Source: Blattamonas nauphoetae (taxonomy: Eukaryota > Preaxostyla > Oxymonadida). From it: 64,000 nucleotides of DNA. The stretch lies in the NCBI GenBank assembly GCA_033064195.1, contig JARBJD010000315.1, positions 18,645 to 82,644 on the forward strand, in the 5' to 3' direction. Shown here piece after piece: positions 22,177 to 34,900 of the stretch (its first letter is position 1; the number at the start of each line of letters is the position of its first letter). Both the position numbers and the translations under genes were made by a program. Under the pieces are notes generated by a model, which was not told the origin of the DNA, searched no databases, and saw nothing but the letters and a program-made list of their open reading frames with translations.

Positions 22177-22520
22177 TTATCTAAAAAAGGACAGATCTCT
22201 GGAGGGTGAATGAAAACAGCGAAAGATAGTTGAATGAGAGGAGAAAGCAATGAAAATGACAGTAGAGGTGAAACTTCAATACATACCGTTGGTCACTACA
22301 CGATTAGAAGGGATGATAGAACAAAGATTCAAGGCCCACAACATGTTGCGGATGTGAAATGAGTGACGAAATACGAAATGGTGGAGTCGGTTGTAAACAA
22401 AATTCCTTTCACCCAAGTTTATTCAAGCAATTCAGATAGCCTTTGTTTTAGATATTCACTTTTCAGATCTGGTCATTGACTATTTTCTGTTATGGCTCTC
22501 ATGATCATTTTTCATTCTCG
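22177..22520. promoter_or_regulatory. Shared upstream region between divergent genes
   Basis: This 344-bp region separates the proposed start of the SUMO ligase gene (-) from the next gene (+). It is gene-free and likely holds both promoters. I see no specific element. Confidence 0.4.
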
Positions 22521-25500
22521 ATGATGCACGTCGAACAGATCTTTCCAGTTGAGGTTGCAGATGTATGTCAAATTGCTTGCTCTTCTCTATCTCTTTTTCT
22601 TCTACTATTCCATTCCCATGCTGACTTTTCTCTCAACTAATCCACCTTTCCATCTATTCTTCAAACATCTCGTTGTAAAGCCCCATGACCCTCGCATTGT
22701 GCAAGAGTTGCTGCAATCTCTTCATGCTGGTAATGAGCTTCTCATAAACGTTACCCTTCGCCGATTCCTAAACCATTACAAAAGTCTTCCATTTTGCCTG
22801 GTAAGCGCAGAACTAAATCAGGTGGAACTTATCAAGATCCTTGGTAATCGTATTCTGTCTGCGTTTTTTTGAAGATTATATCCACGAAACATCTTCCTAT
22901 ATTCACCTAGATCGTGCCCAAATCAGGAAGATCGCATTCTGGCAATCCATGCTGTTCGCTATCTTGTCAGAAGGCGTCTGTCACTTTCCATGCTCCCTTA
23001 TTGCCTTTTTCTTTCATTGTTCGCCTATTTCATTTGTAGATGAAAACAAGGCGACCTTCTACTCGGAATTCGGCGCAAAATGCCTCATCGATGGACTTCT
23101 GGCCACACTCCCACCACCCAAAGATCCAAATGATGACTTAGGATTCTCAGAAATCCCTATGGAAGATCACTCTCTGGTTGTCGTCCACGAATGCGACAAG
23201 AGAATCAACGCAGAAATTTCGTCGCAAGATCTTCAGCTATGCCAAGCAAGGAAGGGCGAGGAAGAGTTTCACGCCTGGTTGAGATTGAATGTCAACATGA
23301 GCGTGTACAGTATGCCATCAGAAACACAATCAGACCATCCTCCAACTCTTTTTCCTCATTTCTCATATAACGGGCTTTCTCCAACGATGATTCTTCCATT
23401 TTCTCGTCTTAGGTCCATGTGCAACTGCTTTTATGGAGAGAGACCTCTTTTCGATTCTTCTTCCGCTTTATACAGCTCCACGAACAATCAGTGGTATGTC
23501 CATTCCCAAAACGAAGACTCTTCCCATTAACCGTCATTTTATCTCTTCAACTTCATCTTTTTTCTTTATTGCACTTCTAATTTTTTGACTTTCCTCATCT
23601 CTGATAGATCCAACACTTGCCATTTCACTCGACATCATATACAACACGACATTGATCCGTATGTTCTTCTCTCTCTTCAGTTCTCTTTCATCCCAACCCT
23701 ATTTCGTTTACTGTTTTTTTATCTCTCCCTCTCCATCCATCTCATCATCATCTCTCTCTTTTCACAGCTGCCAACGTCCCCGCTCTCATCCACCATCCCC
23801 TCTTCCCCCACTTTGCAGCCTTTCTCCAAGCATCCTTCTTCCTCTATCCTGCCACCATCATCCCCATCGCCACCAACATCTGCAACGCTCCCTTTTTCAC
23901 CTCAAACAAAACCAACAAAACCGAAAACTCCAACTTTCAGGAAAAAGTTGACAAACAGGAGTCAGGCGACTCCCCTGAACATCAAACACCTTCCCCCGCT
24001 GTCTTCACATTTCTCCAGACGGTCTTTGATTATGTGATGGTCCTTCTACGCCGATACTTCTTCCCGCTCCCCAAACTTGTGATCTGCGATCCAACTGGAA
24101 CACCCTGGCTCTCTCCCAACCCCACTCCCTCGCCTGCTGGCCCGCCATCTCCTCGCTACATGACGCACACGGCAGACTGCACTGAAGCATCTGTCCAGGA
24201 CGACTCTTTCGCGCCATTCAACCAGAAAATCACGCCCTACACGCCCATCACTCGGTTCATCCTCCGATTCATTGATTGCTTCGTCGAGACCAGGATTGGC
24301 GTGGATGGGATGAAAACCGAGCAGCGGAAGCACAATCGGAGGCAGCGGCAGAACAAGCAGACCAAAGATGTTCCTTCGCTCGAGCTGATTGCATCGCTCG
24401 TGAAGATGATTCTGTCGGACGACCTGATGACCGAGCCTTCTGAACAGAACTTCGATCCCGACACAGGACGGCCATACACCACAATGCGCACGGAAACCAT
24501 GCACATGGTGACGAAACTTGTTGGGTCACTTGGACCAGGTATGAGGAGACGAGCAGGGAAGGAAGGGAGATCTTCATTTTTGGGTTTCATTTGTTCAGTT
24601 GTGGGGCATTCTTGTCACTTTTCTGATTCTGTTTTTTGTTCTCCTTTTCTCAGATTACACATCTGCAGTTTCGTGCATCAAGATATTCTTCCCAATCTGC
24701 TTCCAGACTCTGAGATCGTTCGTCTCTCTGCGTGTTCAGGAACGGTTTGTATTTCAGCTCTCTTTTGTATCCACTCTGTCCATTCCTCCTGTTTTGTGCT
24801 GTTCTGCACCTTTTGCTCTTCGTCATTCCTCACTTTTCGTTGTTCTCATTTGTCCATCTCCCAGAACTGCTGTCACCCTTCTCACCCTCCTTCTCATCTC
24901 CAACGACATCATGCCATCTTTTGTGCTTTCGTCCAACCTCGACTCCCTCCTTATCTCTCTCCTCAGCACGTTCGTCCGCGAGCACACCACATCCCAAACA
25001 GAAACCCCAAATTCTGTGGCCAACCACACCCTCCCTGCCAAAGTGGAAAGCGGGCATTCTGCGTGTGAGGGTGTGTTCCTTCTTTTGTCCTCACTGATCC
25101 TTCTCCTCTCGCTTCGACAGATTCACTGCGCGATGACGAACTGACCGTCCATCTTCTGCTTGCTCTCCTTTCGCACTACGTGAACATTCTGAGCAAGCAG
25201 TTGACTGGCACGTTCACCGACCTCTCAGGCGAGTCCAGTGAGCATCTGGTGCCGGATGACTGGCTGCCCTCGCTGGGCCCGAACGAGGTGGACGACGGGT
25301 GGGATGACGCGGTGGGAGGGGAGTACGGGGCGGAGACAGACCACTTTGATGGGAACTCGGATGTGCCGGAGGTGAAGCGGATGGTGTCGTGGAAAAGGAC
25401 GATTCTGATGGTGGAGTTGTCGAAGCTGTTCCCCGAGTCGACGATGATCCAGTCTGACATTTTCACGATCTTGCAGCAGGCCTCCCTGGCGAGTCGGATG

Positions 25501-26544
25501 TGTTTGTTCCGTTCTTTCTCATCTCCGTCTGGATTCTGTGTGCTGTCCTTGCTGCTCCTCTCAGCTGGTGCACCTGTGAAGCTGTCGTCGTCTGTGAGTC
25601 GTGCGCTCTGCCTGAATGCCACGCGGACACTCCGAAACGACGATCTGAGCACTCACATGCACTCCCTCTCCATTCTCGGCTGGCTGCAAGAAAACATCCA
25701 CAGTTTGTTCTCATTTGCTTTTCATTGTTTCACTCTTCTTCGATCATTGGTTGTTTCTTTCCATTTCTCACCTTTTCTCGTCTTCTTTCGCGAATCAGCC
25801 TGTGTCTCCATGATCAGCGAGTCCCCATCAGCCTTCTTCCCCCTCACCGCTCTTCTCACTCCGTCGGTTCACTCAGCCTCTCCCCGCCACTGCGACATGG
25901 CTCTGTACCTCATCTCCGAGCTCCTCACGAACTACCAACGCCACTGTCGCCCCGATCACCTCCATCTTCCCGCCGATGCTGGCGAGTCTGACGATTACGT
26001 TTCTATCGCGCTTTCCCCGACGGATTTCGTTCCACACACCCCGTCTCCTTCTGCGCCCCTTCCGCATCCTCTGAACTCGCCTCAGCACTTGTGGTCGAAC
26101 TTCGAAGGAGAATACCACAGAATGATGCTGGCGTTGTTGGAGAGAGAGCGGATGGGCATTGTGATGATGGTCGCGCAGAAGCTGAGGGGCGAGGGTGGGC
26201 GACCAGAAGTGTTTGTGTCAGCGTTGATTCAGTCACTTGCTGACGAGACAAGTTTGAAGCATTTTCGAGTCGTTATTTCTTACCGTTTTGGATTCTGCTT
26301 TTGTTTTCGTTTTGGATGTGTTTGCTGTCTCCTTCTCAACCATCCTCATTCTCACTCTCTCACTCTCCCCATTCTCTTCCAGTCCCTAACATTGTCCCTG
26401 CATGTCCCATTGCTTGAACGCTCAACTCAGTTTTCTTTATCTCCTAATAACTGCTTCTGTCCTCTTCTTTTCGATGTCGTACTGACCCCACAAATGTGCC
26501 TATGTCGTTCATATCCTTGCACACTTGCTGTGGGCGATCCATAG
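22521..26544 (+). CDS. Large multi-exon, probably alpha-helical-repeat protein, family not recognised
   Basis: The best-supported 5' exons are 22521-22562 (MMHVEQIFPVEVAD), 22681-22843 and 22875 onward. They are joined by introns of 118 and 31 nt with GT-AG ends and agreeing phases. Further coding blocks are clear by composition: about 23041-23290 (DENKATFYSEFGAKCLIDGL), about 24040-24540 (ITPYTPITRFILRFIDCFVE, SLELIASLVKMILSDDL), about 24860-25070, about 25122-25500 (ELTVHLLLALLSHYVNILSK) and about 25860-26270 (MALYLISELLTNYQRHC). Between them lie T/C-rich introns. The repeated leucine-rich helices suggest a HEAT/armadillo-like scaffold, but no diagnostic motif is visible. The exact exon set, and the 3' end (taken as the last open frame), remain uncertain. 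Confidence 0.5.
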
Positions 26545-26938
26545 CTTCCGTTTTCTCCATTTCCATCTATCGTTGAATTCTTTGAGACTTCAGACATGAG
26601 CTGTTCTCTTTGTTTGGCTCATGAGCTTCGGAATTATGTATCGTGATTATTTTGCTCTTCTTTTCAATGATGTTGTTCAGTTGTCTCGTACTTGAATAAG
26701 GGGAGAGAAACTCGGACGAACAGCTCAAAAAGAGGTTGAACTAGTGTTGATCGGCCCTCATCGATCAATGGATCGGGTTCGATTTCATCAAGAAGAGTCA
26801 AAGGACACTTGGGAGAAATATATGATAGTGATCCAGCCACCCTCTATGTCTAGAGACTGTAAAAACACAATTTGAAACTTCCGGCGAAAGTGGAAATTTG
26901 GAGAAAATTGGAAAAAGTGCTGGGTCACGAAATTAAAA
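26545..26938. other. Intergenic, nothing recognised
   Basis: This is AT-rich sequence with stops in all frames between two plus-strand genes. I see no RNA gene signature. Confidence 0.4.
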
Positions 26939-27748
26939 ATGACTGAATCAAATCAAACTCAACCCAAACAGTTCCCAATCACGTTTATTCCCACATTCCG
27001 CAGGAGATACCTCACCATTCCTCCAGAAATGACCTTCGAAGAGTGCGAATGCCAAATCTTCGCTCTCTTCGACATCCGCTGCTCCGACCGTCTCATCATC
27101 GAGGCCGAGTCTCCCACTCTCGCACGCCACCGCTTGACTTCCACAGACACTTTCCGAGCTGTCGTCCCGAACTCGGAGGAAGACAGCGGAGTCCAGTTCT
27201 TCGTCACCACGGAAGGAATGCGAGCCTCGCACGAAGGGAAAGACAAGCTCACGCCACTCGCGTTTGTGTTCCCCAGAGACCCCGAAAGAGGCGTCATCGC
27301 GCAGGAACAGATCGGATCGTACGCCAGCGACATTCTCGGCGGCGTCTCCCGATTCTTCTCGCGCCAGTTCGCCAACCGCAGCAACAGTCCAAGCCACGAC
27401 GAAAGCAACGACTCTCCAAGCGAGTCTGGCGAAGACAGCGAACAGGCCGAGCAGAAATGCGAACAGAATCCGACAGACACTGTATCGGCTGAAGAAGCGG
27501 CAGCCGAAGTGGAAGTCGGAGGAGACGAGCTGCAGCAACCACCCCAAAACGACGAGCCTCTCGACGAGCAGACAAAGCACGCAGAAACAGAGGTAGTCGA
27601 CGAAGCCATCAATTCGTCAGAAAACACGAGTCCGGCTTCCCCTCAGACCCAAAATCCAAATCAGCCGCTCCCAGACATCATGGCCCAATTCATGCAGATG
27701 CTCCAAAACTTCAATCAGGCGGTCGCTCCGAAACCGCACGACGAATAA
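26939..27748 (+). CDS. Acidic 269-residue protein with possible ubiquitin-like/PB1-type N-terminus
   Basis: This is a single-exon frame with an ATG in a plausible context. Residues 12-75 (FPITFIPTFRRRYLTIPPEM, then ECECQIFALFDI) look like a compact beta-grasp region: basic strand, helix, then an acidic patch. That would fit a ubiquitin-like or PB1-like fold, but this is a weak inference. From residue 145 onward the chain is low-complexity and very acidic (Glu, Asp, Ser, Gln), ending with a short amphipathic helix PDIMAQFMQMLQNFNQAV. This layout is common in adaptor proteins. No enzyme motif is present. Confidence 0.65.
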   Translation: MTESNQTQPKQFPITFIPTFRRRYLTIPPEMTFEECECQIFALFDIRCSDRLIIEAESPTLARHRLTSTDTFRAVVPNSEEDSGVQFFVTTEGMRASHEGKDKLTPLAFVFPRDPERGVIAQEQIGSYASDILGGVSRFFSRQFANRSNSPSHDESNDSPSESGEDSEQAEQKCEQNPTDTVSAEEAAAEVEVGGDELQQPPQNDEPLDEQTKHAETEVVDEAINSSENTSPASPQTQNPNQPLPDIMAQFMQMLQNFNQAVAPKPHDE

Positions 27749-28943
27749 TCGATTCTTCTTTTGTCTTCGTTTGCCTTGTTGCGCCATACGTCACACTTCA
27801 ACACTTGGTAACAATCGAGTCATTGTCGTGAATATCCAAGAGAGGTTCTCCAAAGTGAATAAACGAAAATGGTGTTCACTCTTCTAGATGAGATTGTCTT
27901 GAGGGCTGATCCAGCTTAAAACTCGAAATGAGTTCCCCAATGATCCATACAATCATCCATCTCATCAGAATCACGGTTTCACATTCATTTCAATTTCATA
28001 CTCTTCCGCAAATAAACTGAAAAGAATGGAGGGAAGTCGATGAAATGCGAAAACTGTGTTGTGTGTCATGGACAAATGCCTCTCGTCAATACAGATCGAA
28101 GCACAGAGAGATCCTGCCATGCTCCATCCACGAAAGACACTGTCTGATGTCAAGTGAGTGTTGTGATGGCGAAATGGGAGATGAATCGGCTGAAATGCGA
28201 ATCAGTTCGGAAATGTGAAATGAACTTTTTGAAATGCGTGTGAGTGATATTGAAAATGAAGATTCCTCTCGTTCCATGTGGTGTGAATGTCTGAATTGCT
28301 CAATCAAGTCAAAAAATGATTGGAATTGAGAGGAATGAAATGAGCAAAAGAAGAGAGTGAGGGGAGATGTGTCTGTAACACATCGAATGTCTCGACGAAC
28401 CATTCACATGACGTGCAATAAGGTGTACGAATAGTGGGATGAGATTGGGTTGAGGATTGTCTGTCTGGGCTCTTCCATCTGTTCTGTTTCCTTCGTTGGT
28501 CAATGGTCTAGTCCAGATGATGCCAGAGACATCAGAATCGTTGGTGGTTGAGTGTTGGGTGACGTGAGTAACTACACCAACAACCTCAAGCTCCAGATCT
28601 GTGAAGTGGAAGAATGATTCGTCTGTAAGAATACTGAAGACATTGATGAGTCAATCATGATCAACATAAACTTCCTGCGAAGAAGGCGAGTGAGTTGAGG
28701 AAAAGATGAGTGACGGCGATGAGAGTTCGTCCGACTGTGTCGGAGGTATTCATCGCGTTGGGTGAGATGGAGTGATGTGAATCGATGCCTGCGCCTTCTC
28801 AGAATGGATGTGCATGTGCAAAGTTAGAAAAGATATATGGAGATGGCTGTGTACGGATTTTTGAATGAAAAATGACATGAGAATGAATAGCTGTGGATCA
28901 AACGAAAGACGAGATGGATGTGATTTGGACAATTAGAGATGGG
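27749..28943. other. 1.2-kb intergenic region, nothing supported
   Basis: Only short frames occur, such as 28086-28403 (-), without coding-like features. The region lies between the 3' ends of the acidic protein gene (+) and the giant receptor gene (-). Confidence 0.4.
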
Positions 28944-31900
28944 TTAGTGCGAGATGAAGATCTCAAACACATCCTCCTCATCACAGTCGATCGAGTTCAC
29001 TCGCTCCAAAACACTTCCAAGTGTTGGCCGATCGTCAACTGAGATCGTCAGACAGTCGCAGATCAGCGTCTTCATTTCCGAGCTTCGCACTCCATCCAGA
29101 GGAGGCAGCATCCCCGAACACAGCTGCCGAGACGCGTTCATCGCATCCGTCTCTCCAAACGGAACCGTTCCAGTCTCAATCTCAAACAAGATCAGGCCAA
29201 GCCGAAAAACCGACACTTTTCCATGGTCAATCCCTTCATCTCCCGTTTTTGCTCCTTCCTTCTCCTCTCCTCCCTTCTCCTTCTTCTCTCCAATCGCTTC
29301 TTCAGGCGATCGCCATCGAATCTCTTCGTGTGCCTTTCCTTCTCCAACATTCGTTCCAAAGCTCGCTTTCGTTGTGTTCCAATCCTCATCTTTCAGTTTG
29401 AATGCCAGTTCGGTCCCATTAATGAACACTCGATGTGGCGACAGTTTCGAGAGATCGCGAACATCGTTCGGGAAGCGTGAAAGATTGTGCAGACCGCGAA
29501 CCAGCTTCTGTTCCGTCGATCGGCGAGGGAGAGGACGATGGCCTTTCTTGTGGAATGCATCAAACAGCGACATGTGGACCACAGCTGTGTCAGCAAAAAT
29601 CTTGTCATCACACACAATGACATCCATGACTTTTGGGTCTCCCGCTTGCTCTTTCCGGTCTTCCTCCTCACCATCCACTCTGATGAGATCTGTTCGCTTA
29701 TCGCGAGTAAGTTCACCACCTTTGATAGCGTCAGCTGTGGAGTCAAACATAGTGCGCCCGAGAGTGTCGCGATAATCTTCAACATCCATCTTTTCGATGT
29801 CGTCCTGACAATCCAGTTCTTCTGCTTTCGTCATCTTCGATTTCTGTTCTTTTTCTTTTCGACGACGGCAGCACAAATAAATAATCAAAATCAATCCCAA
29901 CAATCCCACTCCAACAACAATCGCAACAGGAAGCCACCATTTCATGTTGTCCTTTGTTGATTGCGAAAAACGATCGGACGAACTCTTTTGGATCACAAAT
30001 GACTCACTTGTTCCCAAGTTCTCTCCAAATCTCAATCGACCTCTCCATTCCAGCGATGGTGAGAGCAACGACAGCGACGACAGTGCAAGCGACAGAACAA
30101 TTTCAGTTTCAGTGAAGGACGATGTTGTCTCCAGATTCAGTTCAAGTTCTTTGTGTTCTCCCTCCGATTTGTTCTTGTTCATCTCAAACACTTCTAATGA
30201 CAGTCCACAAGGAATCAGTGTCGACCCACAAATCACAATCGAGAATGTCCCTGTCTTCTTGTCCAAACTGGACGAGGACTTGGAGGAGAGTGTGGGGATG
30301 AAGAGTGGTGCGTTCGGGTTGATCACCGTCGATGTGACTGTGCAGTCTTCCGACGAGATGAATCCCGATTTCGTGTCGCCTGTCCCATCTCCCCCATTCA
30401 GACTCCCAATCTCAATCAATCCATTTTCTGAGCAGTGGATGTTGCGTCGAGCTGATGGGAAGAGTGTGTTGTGAGGTGAATTGCTGTCGAATGACGACGA
30501 TCGGATGCTCAGGCTTCCTCCTTTCACGTTAAACACTCCTTGTGACACTCCATGGAACTCGTTCAGGTTCACAGTGATGTTCGAGTCTTTAGATAGAATG
30601 ACTCCACTTTGCCAGTTGCACAAGTCATCCACTACTGATGATTCTGTGTTCGAAGATGACGATTCTCGGCCCACGATCGATCCATCTTTCAGAAGCAGTG
30701 TCGAGTTGGAGAGGGCAATCAGAACAAACCATTCCATCGAGTTTTCAAACACAATGTCGATGTCCACAAACTCCAGCGAGCCATTCTCCATCACAATCAT
30801 CCCCTTCTCTTCTCCCATCGACGCCGACTTCGAAATCTCAAGTGTCGGCTCAGTGTTGCTTCCATTCTCAAAAAGAAGATTCATCCCAACCCCACACACC
30901 ATCGCTTTCGTCTGACTCGCTTTCTTCTTCAAACGAATCGTCACTTCCGAACAGCCCAAGTGTTGTGCCAGCTTCCATGCCGAGTCAATCGATGAGCATG
31001 CTCGTTCCTTCGTTCCGCAAAAGCCAGACGAATCAGTGGAGAGAGAATCCGCAAACACGATCAGCTCAGTCGGACGAGCTTTCGTTTTGATTTCAACAGG
31101 TGAAACAACCACAATCGCTTCTGAAGTTAAAACGTCTTTCACTGAGATGATCGGATAAGTCTCGCTGAAGTTCAGAGTGTTCGAGTAACCAAGAAGCATT
31201 TCAGAGGTTTGTCCATCAGTCGATGACGAGAATGAAATATCAAAAGAGAGACCACCATTCAGCTCGACGATAAACACACCTGTCGTTGGAAGACCTTCAC
31301 CAATCAGTTTGATGACACAAGTCGAACAGAGAGAGTTGGAGAAGTCGAATTCAGCTTTGGTGATTTTGGGAGTATTTGGTACAATCAGGTCGGTCTTGTG
31401 AAGAATCACATTCACAGTCGACGAGAAGACACGCTTCAGCGAATATGTCGTCCCATATTTCACTCCACTTGTCCCCTCAACGTCAACTGCAACCCGAAGT
31501 TCCAGCGATGATGCAGATACAAAAGTGCATGCTGAAGACTCGAACACCTGCTCAGGAGAAGACGACAACGAGATTTCCGCTGAGAACTCATTCGACTCGT
31601 CCAGCTCTTCACAAGTCAGCACGAACACAACAAACTCTCGGTCCCCTGTCAGAGATGAAGAGATGTCTGTCACACGAGCGGGCGCTGGATCCACTTTCAA
31701 TGTAACTGCCGCATTCACACCACACCGATATCCCGAAATCGAAAGATCTGTAATCCGATATTCCGCTCCATACTTCATCTTTCCTTCCGATCCATACACT
31801 TCTTCCCACAACTCGTGGTTCGTCTGGACTTCACTTCCAACCAATCCTCCAAATGTGCTCGACAGTCTCAAATCCGTCCCAGAAACATCTCCATCCGATG

Positions 31901-34900
31901 ATCGCTCAATCAAACCAATCGAGAACGCCGTTCCACTCGGAAATCCTTCTCCAACAATCGTGATCTTCGCTTTCGTTTTCATCGTATCCCCAAGAACACA
32001 TTGAGAACTCGTGATTCGAGGTGGCGTCGCTGGCGTCAAAAACGAAATCGTTCCTTCAAGTGCTGCAATCACAACAGAATTCTTCACCGAAATCACTGAA
32101 TAGTTCGTTCCATATTTCAGTTCTGTGCTTCCAAACACCACTGCTTCTCCAGTCCCAGTCTGACTATCAGAAAATGTAACCGGAATCCTGATCTCATTCG
32201 ATGTCCCAGCTTCACAGACAACAAGCACAAATCCTGTCGCAATCATGTTCGATCCTGTCACAACTATCGAAATATTCTCAATCGTCGACAACGAAAGAAG
32301 AGCTTCCACTTTCGAAATCGTTGGACCAACTGGCGTGAGAAACTTCGGCGCTCGAACAAGAACAATCTCGTCTGACCCAACCACCGAATCCACAAGCGAT
32401 GACATCAAATATTCTGTGTTGAATTGAACTTCTGCCTCAAGTCCTGCTTTGATCGACCCACTCCCACTCTCAGCCGATGAGAACGAAACCAAGAATGTGT
32501 GCGAGCTGTTCAATGTCGCTTTGAATGTCTTCCCTTCGGGCAGTTTCGTCCCAACAATAGACACTTCAAACGTCGTTCCAGCACATGTCAATGGTGCGGT
32601 GATCAATGTCACAATCGGAGGATCAGGAACAACCAAGTCGGTCTTGTGAAGAATCACATTCACAGTCGACGAGAAGACACGCTTCAGCGAATATGTCGTC
32701 CCATATTTCACTCCACTTGTCCCCTCAACGTCAACTGCAACCCGAAGTTCCAGCGATGATGCAGATACAAAAGTGCATGCTGAAGACTCGAACACCTGCT
32801 CAGGAGAAGACGACAACGAGATTTCCGCTGAGAACTCATTCGACTCGTCCAGCTCTTCACAAGTCAGCACGAACACAACAAACTCTCGGTCCCCTGTCAG
32901 AGATGAAGAGATGTCTGTCACACGAGCGGGCGCTGGATCCACTTTCAATGTAACTGCCGCATTCACACCACACCGATATCCCGAAATCGAAAGATCTGTA
33001 ATCCGATATTCCGCTCCATACTTCATCTTTCCTTCCGATCCATACACTTCTTCCCACAACTCGTGGTTCGTCTGGACTTCACTTCCAACCAATCCTCCAA
33101 ATGTGCTCGACAGTCTCAAATCCGTCCCAGAAACATCTCCATCCGATGATCGCTCAATCAAACCAATCGAGAACGCCGTTCCACTCGGAAATCCTTCTCC
33201 AACAATCGTGATCTTCGCTTTCGTTTTCATCGTATCCCCAAGAACACATTGAGAACTCGTGATTCGAGGTGGCGTCGCTGGCGTCAAAAACGAAATCGTT
33301 CCTTCAAGTGCTGCAATCACAACAGAATTCTTCACCGAAATCACTGAATAGTTCGTTCCATATTTCAGTTCTGTGCTTCCAAACACCACTGCTTCTCCAG
33401 TCCCAGTCTGACTATCAGAAAATGTAACCGGAATCCTGATCTCATTCGATGTCCCAGCTTCACAGACAACAAGCACAAATCCTGTCGCAATCATGTTCGA
33501 TCCTGTCACAACTATCGAAATATTCTCAATCGTCGACAACGAAAGAAGAGCTTCCACTTTCGAAATCGTTGGACCAACTGGCGTGACAAACTTCGGCGCT
33601 CGAACAAGAACAATCTCGTCTGACCCAACCACCGAATCCACAAGCGATGTCATCAAATATTCTGTGTTGAATTGAACTTCTGATTCAAGTCCTGCTTTGA
33701 TCGACCCACTCCCACTCTCAGTCGATGAGAATGAAACCAAGAATGTGTGCGAGCTGTTCAATGTCGCTTTGAATGTCTTCCCTTCGGGCAGTTTCGTCCC
33801 AACAATTGACACTTCAAACGTCGTTCCAGCACATGTCAATGGTGCGGAGATCAATGTCACAATCGGAGGATCAGGAACAACCAAGTCGGTCTTGTGAAGA
33901 ATCACATTCACAGTCGACGAGAAGACACGCTTCAGCGAATATGTCGTCCCATATTTCACTCCACTTGTCCCCTCAACGTCAACTGCAACCCGAAGTTCCA
34001 GTGATGATGGAGATACAAAAGTGCATGCTGAAGCCTCGAACACCTGCTCAGGAGAAGACGACAACGAGATTTCCGCTGAGAACTCTTCCGAATCGTCCAG
34101 CTCTTCACATGTCAACACGAACACAACAAACTCTCGGTCCCCTGTCAGAGATGAAGAGATGTCTGTCACACGAGCGGGCGCTGGATCCACTTTCAATGTA
34201 ACTGCCGCATTCACACCACACCGATATCCCGAAATCGAAAGATCTGTAATCCGATATTCCGCTCCATACTTCATCTTTCCTTCCGATCCATACACTTCTT
34301 CCCACAACTCGTGGTTCGTCTGGACTTCACTTCCAACCAATCCTCCAAACGTGCTCGACAGTCTCAAATCCGTCCCAGAAACATCTCCATCCGATGATCG
34401 CTCAATCAAACCAATCGAGAACGCTGTCTTACTCGGAAATCCTTCTCCAACAATCGTGATCTTCGCTTTCGTTTTCATCGTATCCCCAAGAACACACTTC
34501 GAACTCGTGATCCGAGGTGGCGTCGCTGGCGTCAAAAACGAGATCGTTCCTTCAAGTGCTGCAATCACAACAGAATTCTTCACCGAAATCACTGAATAGT
34601 TCGTTCCATATTTCAGTTCTGTGCTTCCAAACACCACTGCTTCTCCAATCCCAGTCTGATCATCAGAAAATGTAACCGGAATCGTGATCTCATTCGATCT
34701 CCCAGCTTCAGACACAACAAGCTCAAATCCTGTCGCAATCATGTTCGATCCTGTCACAACTATCGAAATATTCTCAATCGTCGACAACGAAAGAAGAGCT
34801 TCCACTTTCGAAATCGTTGGACCAACTGGCGTGACAAACTTCGGCGCTCGAACAAGAACAATCTCGTCTGACCCATCTTCCGAATCAACAAGCGATGTCA

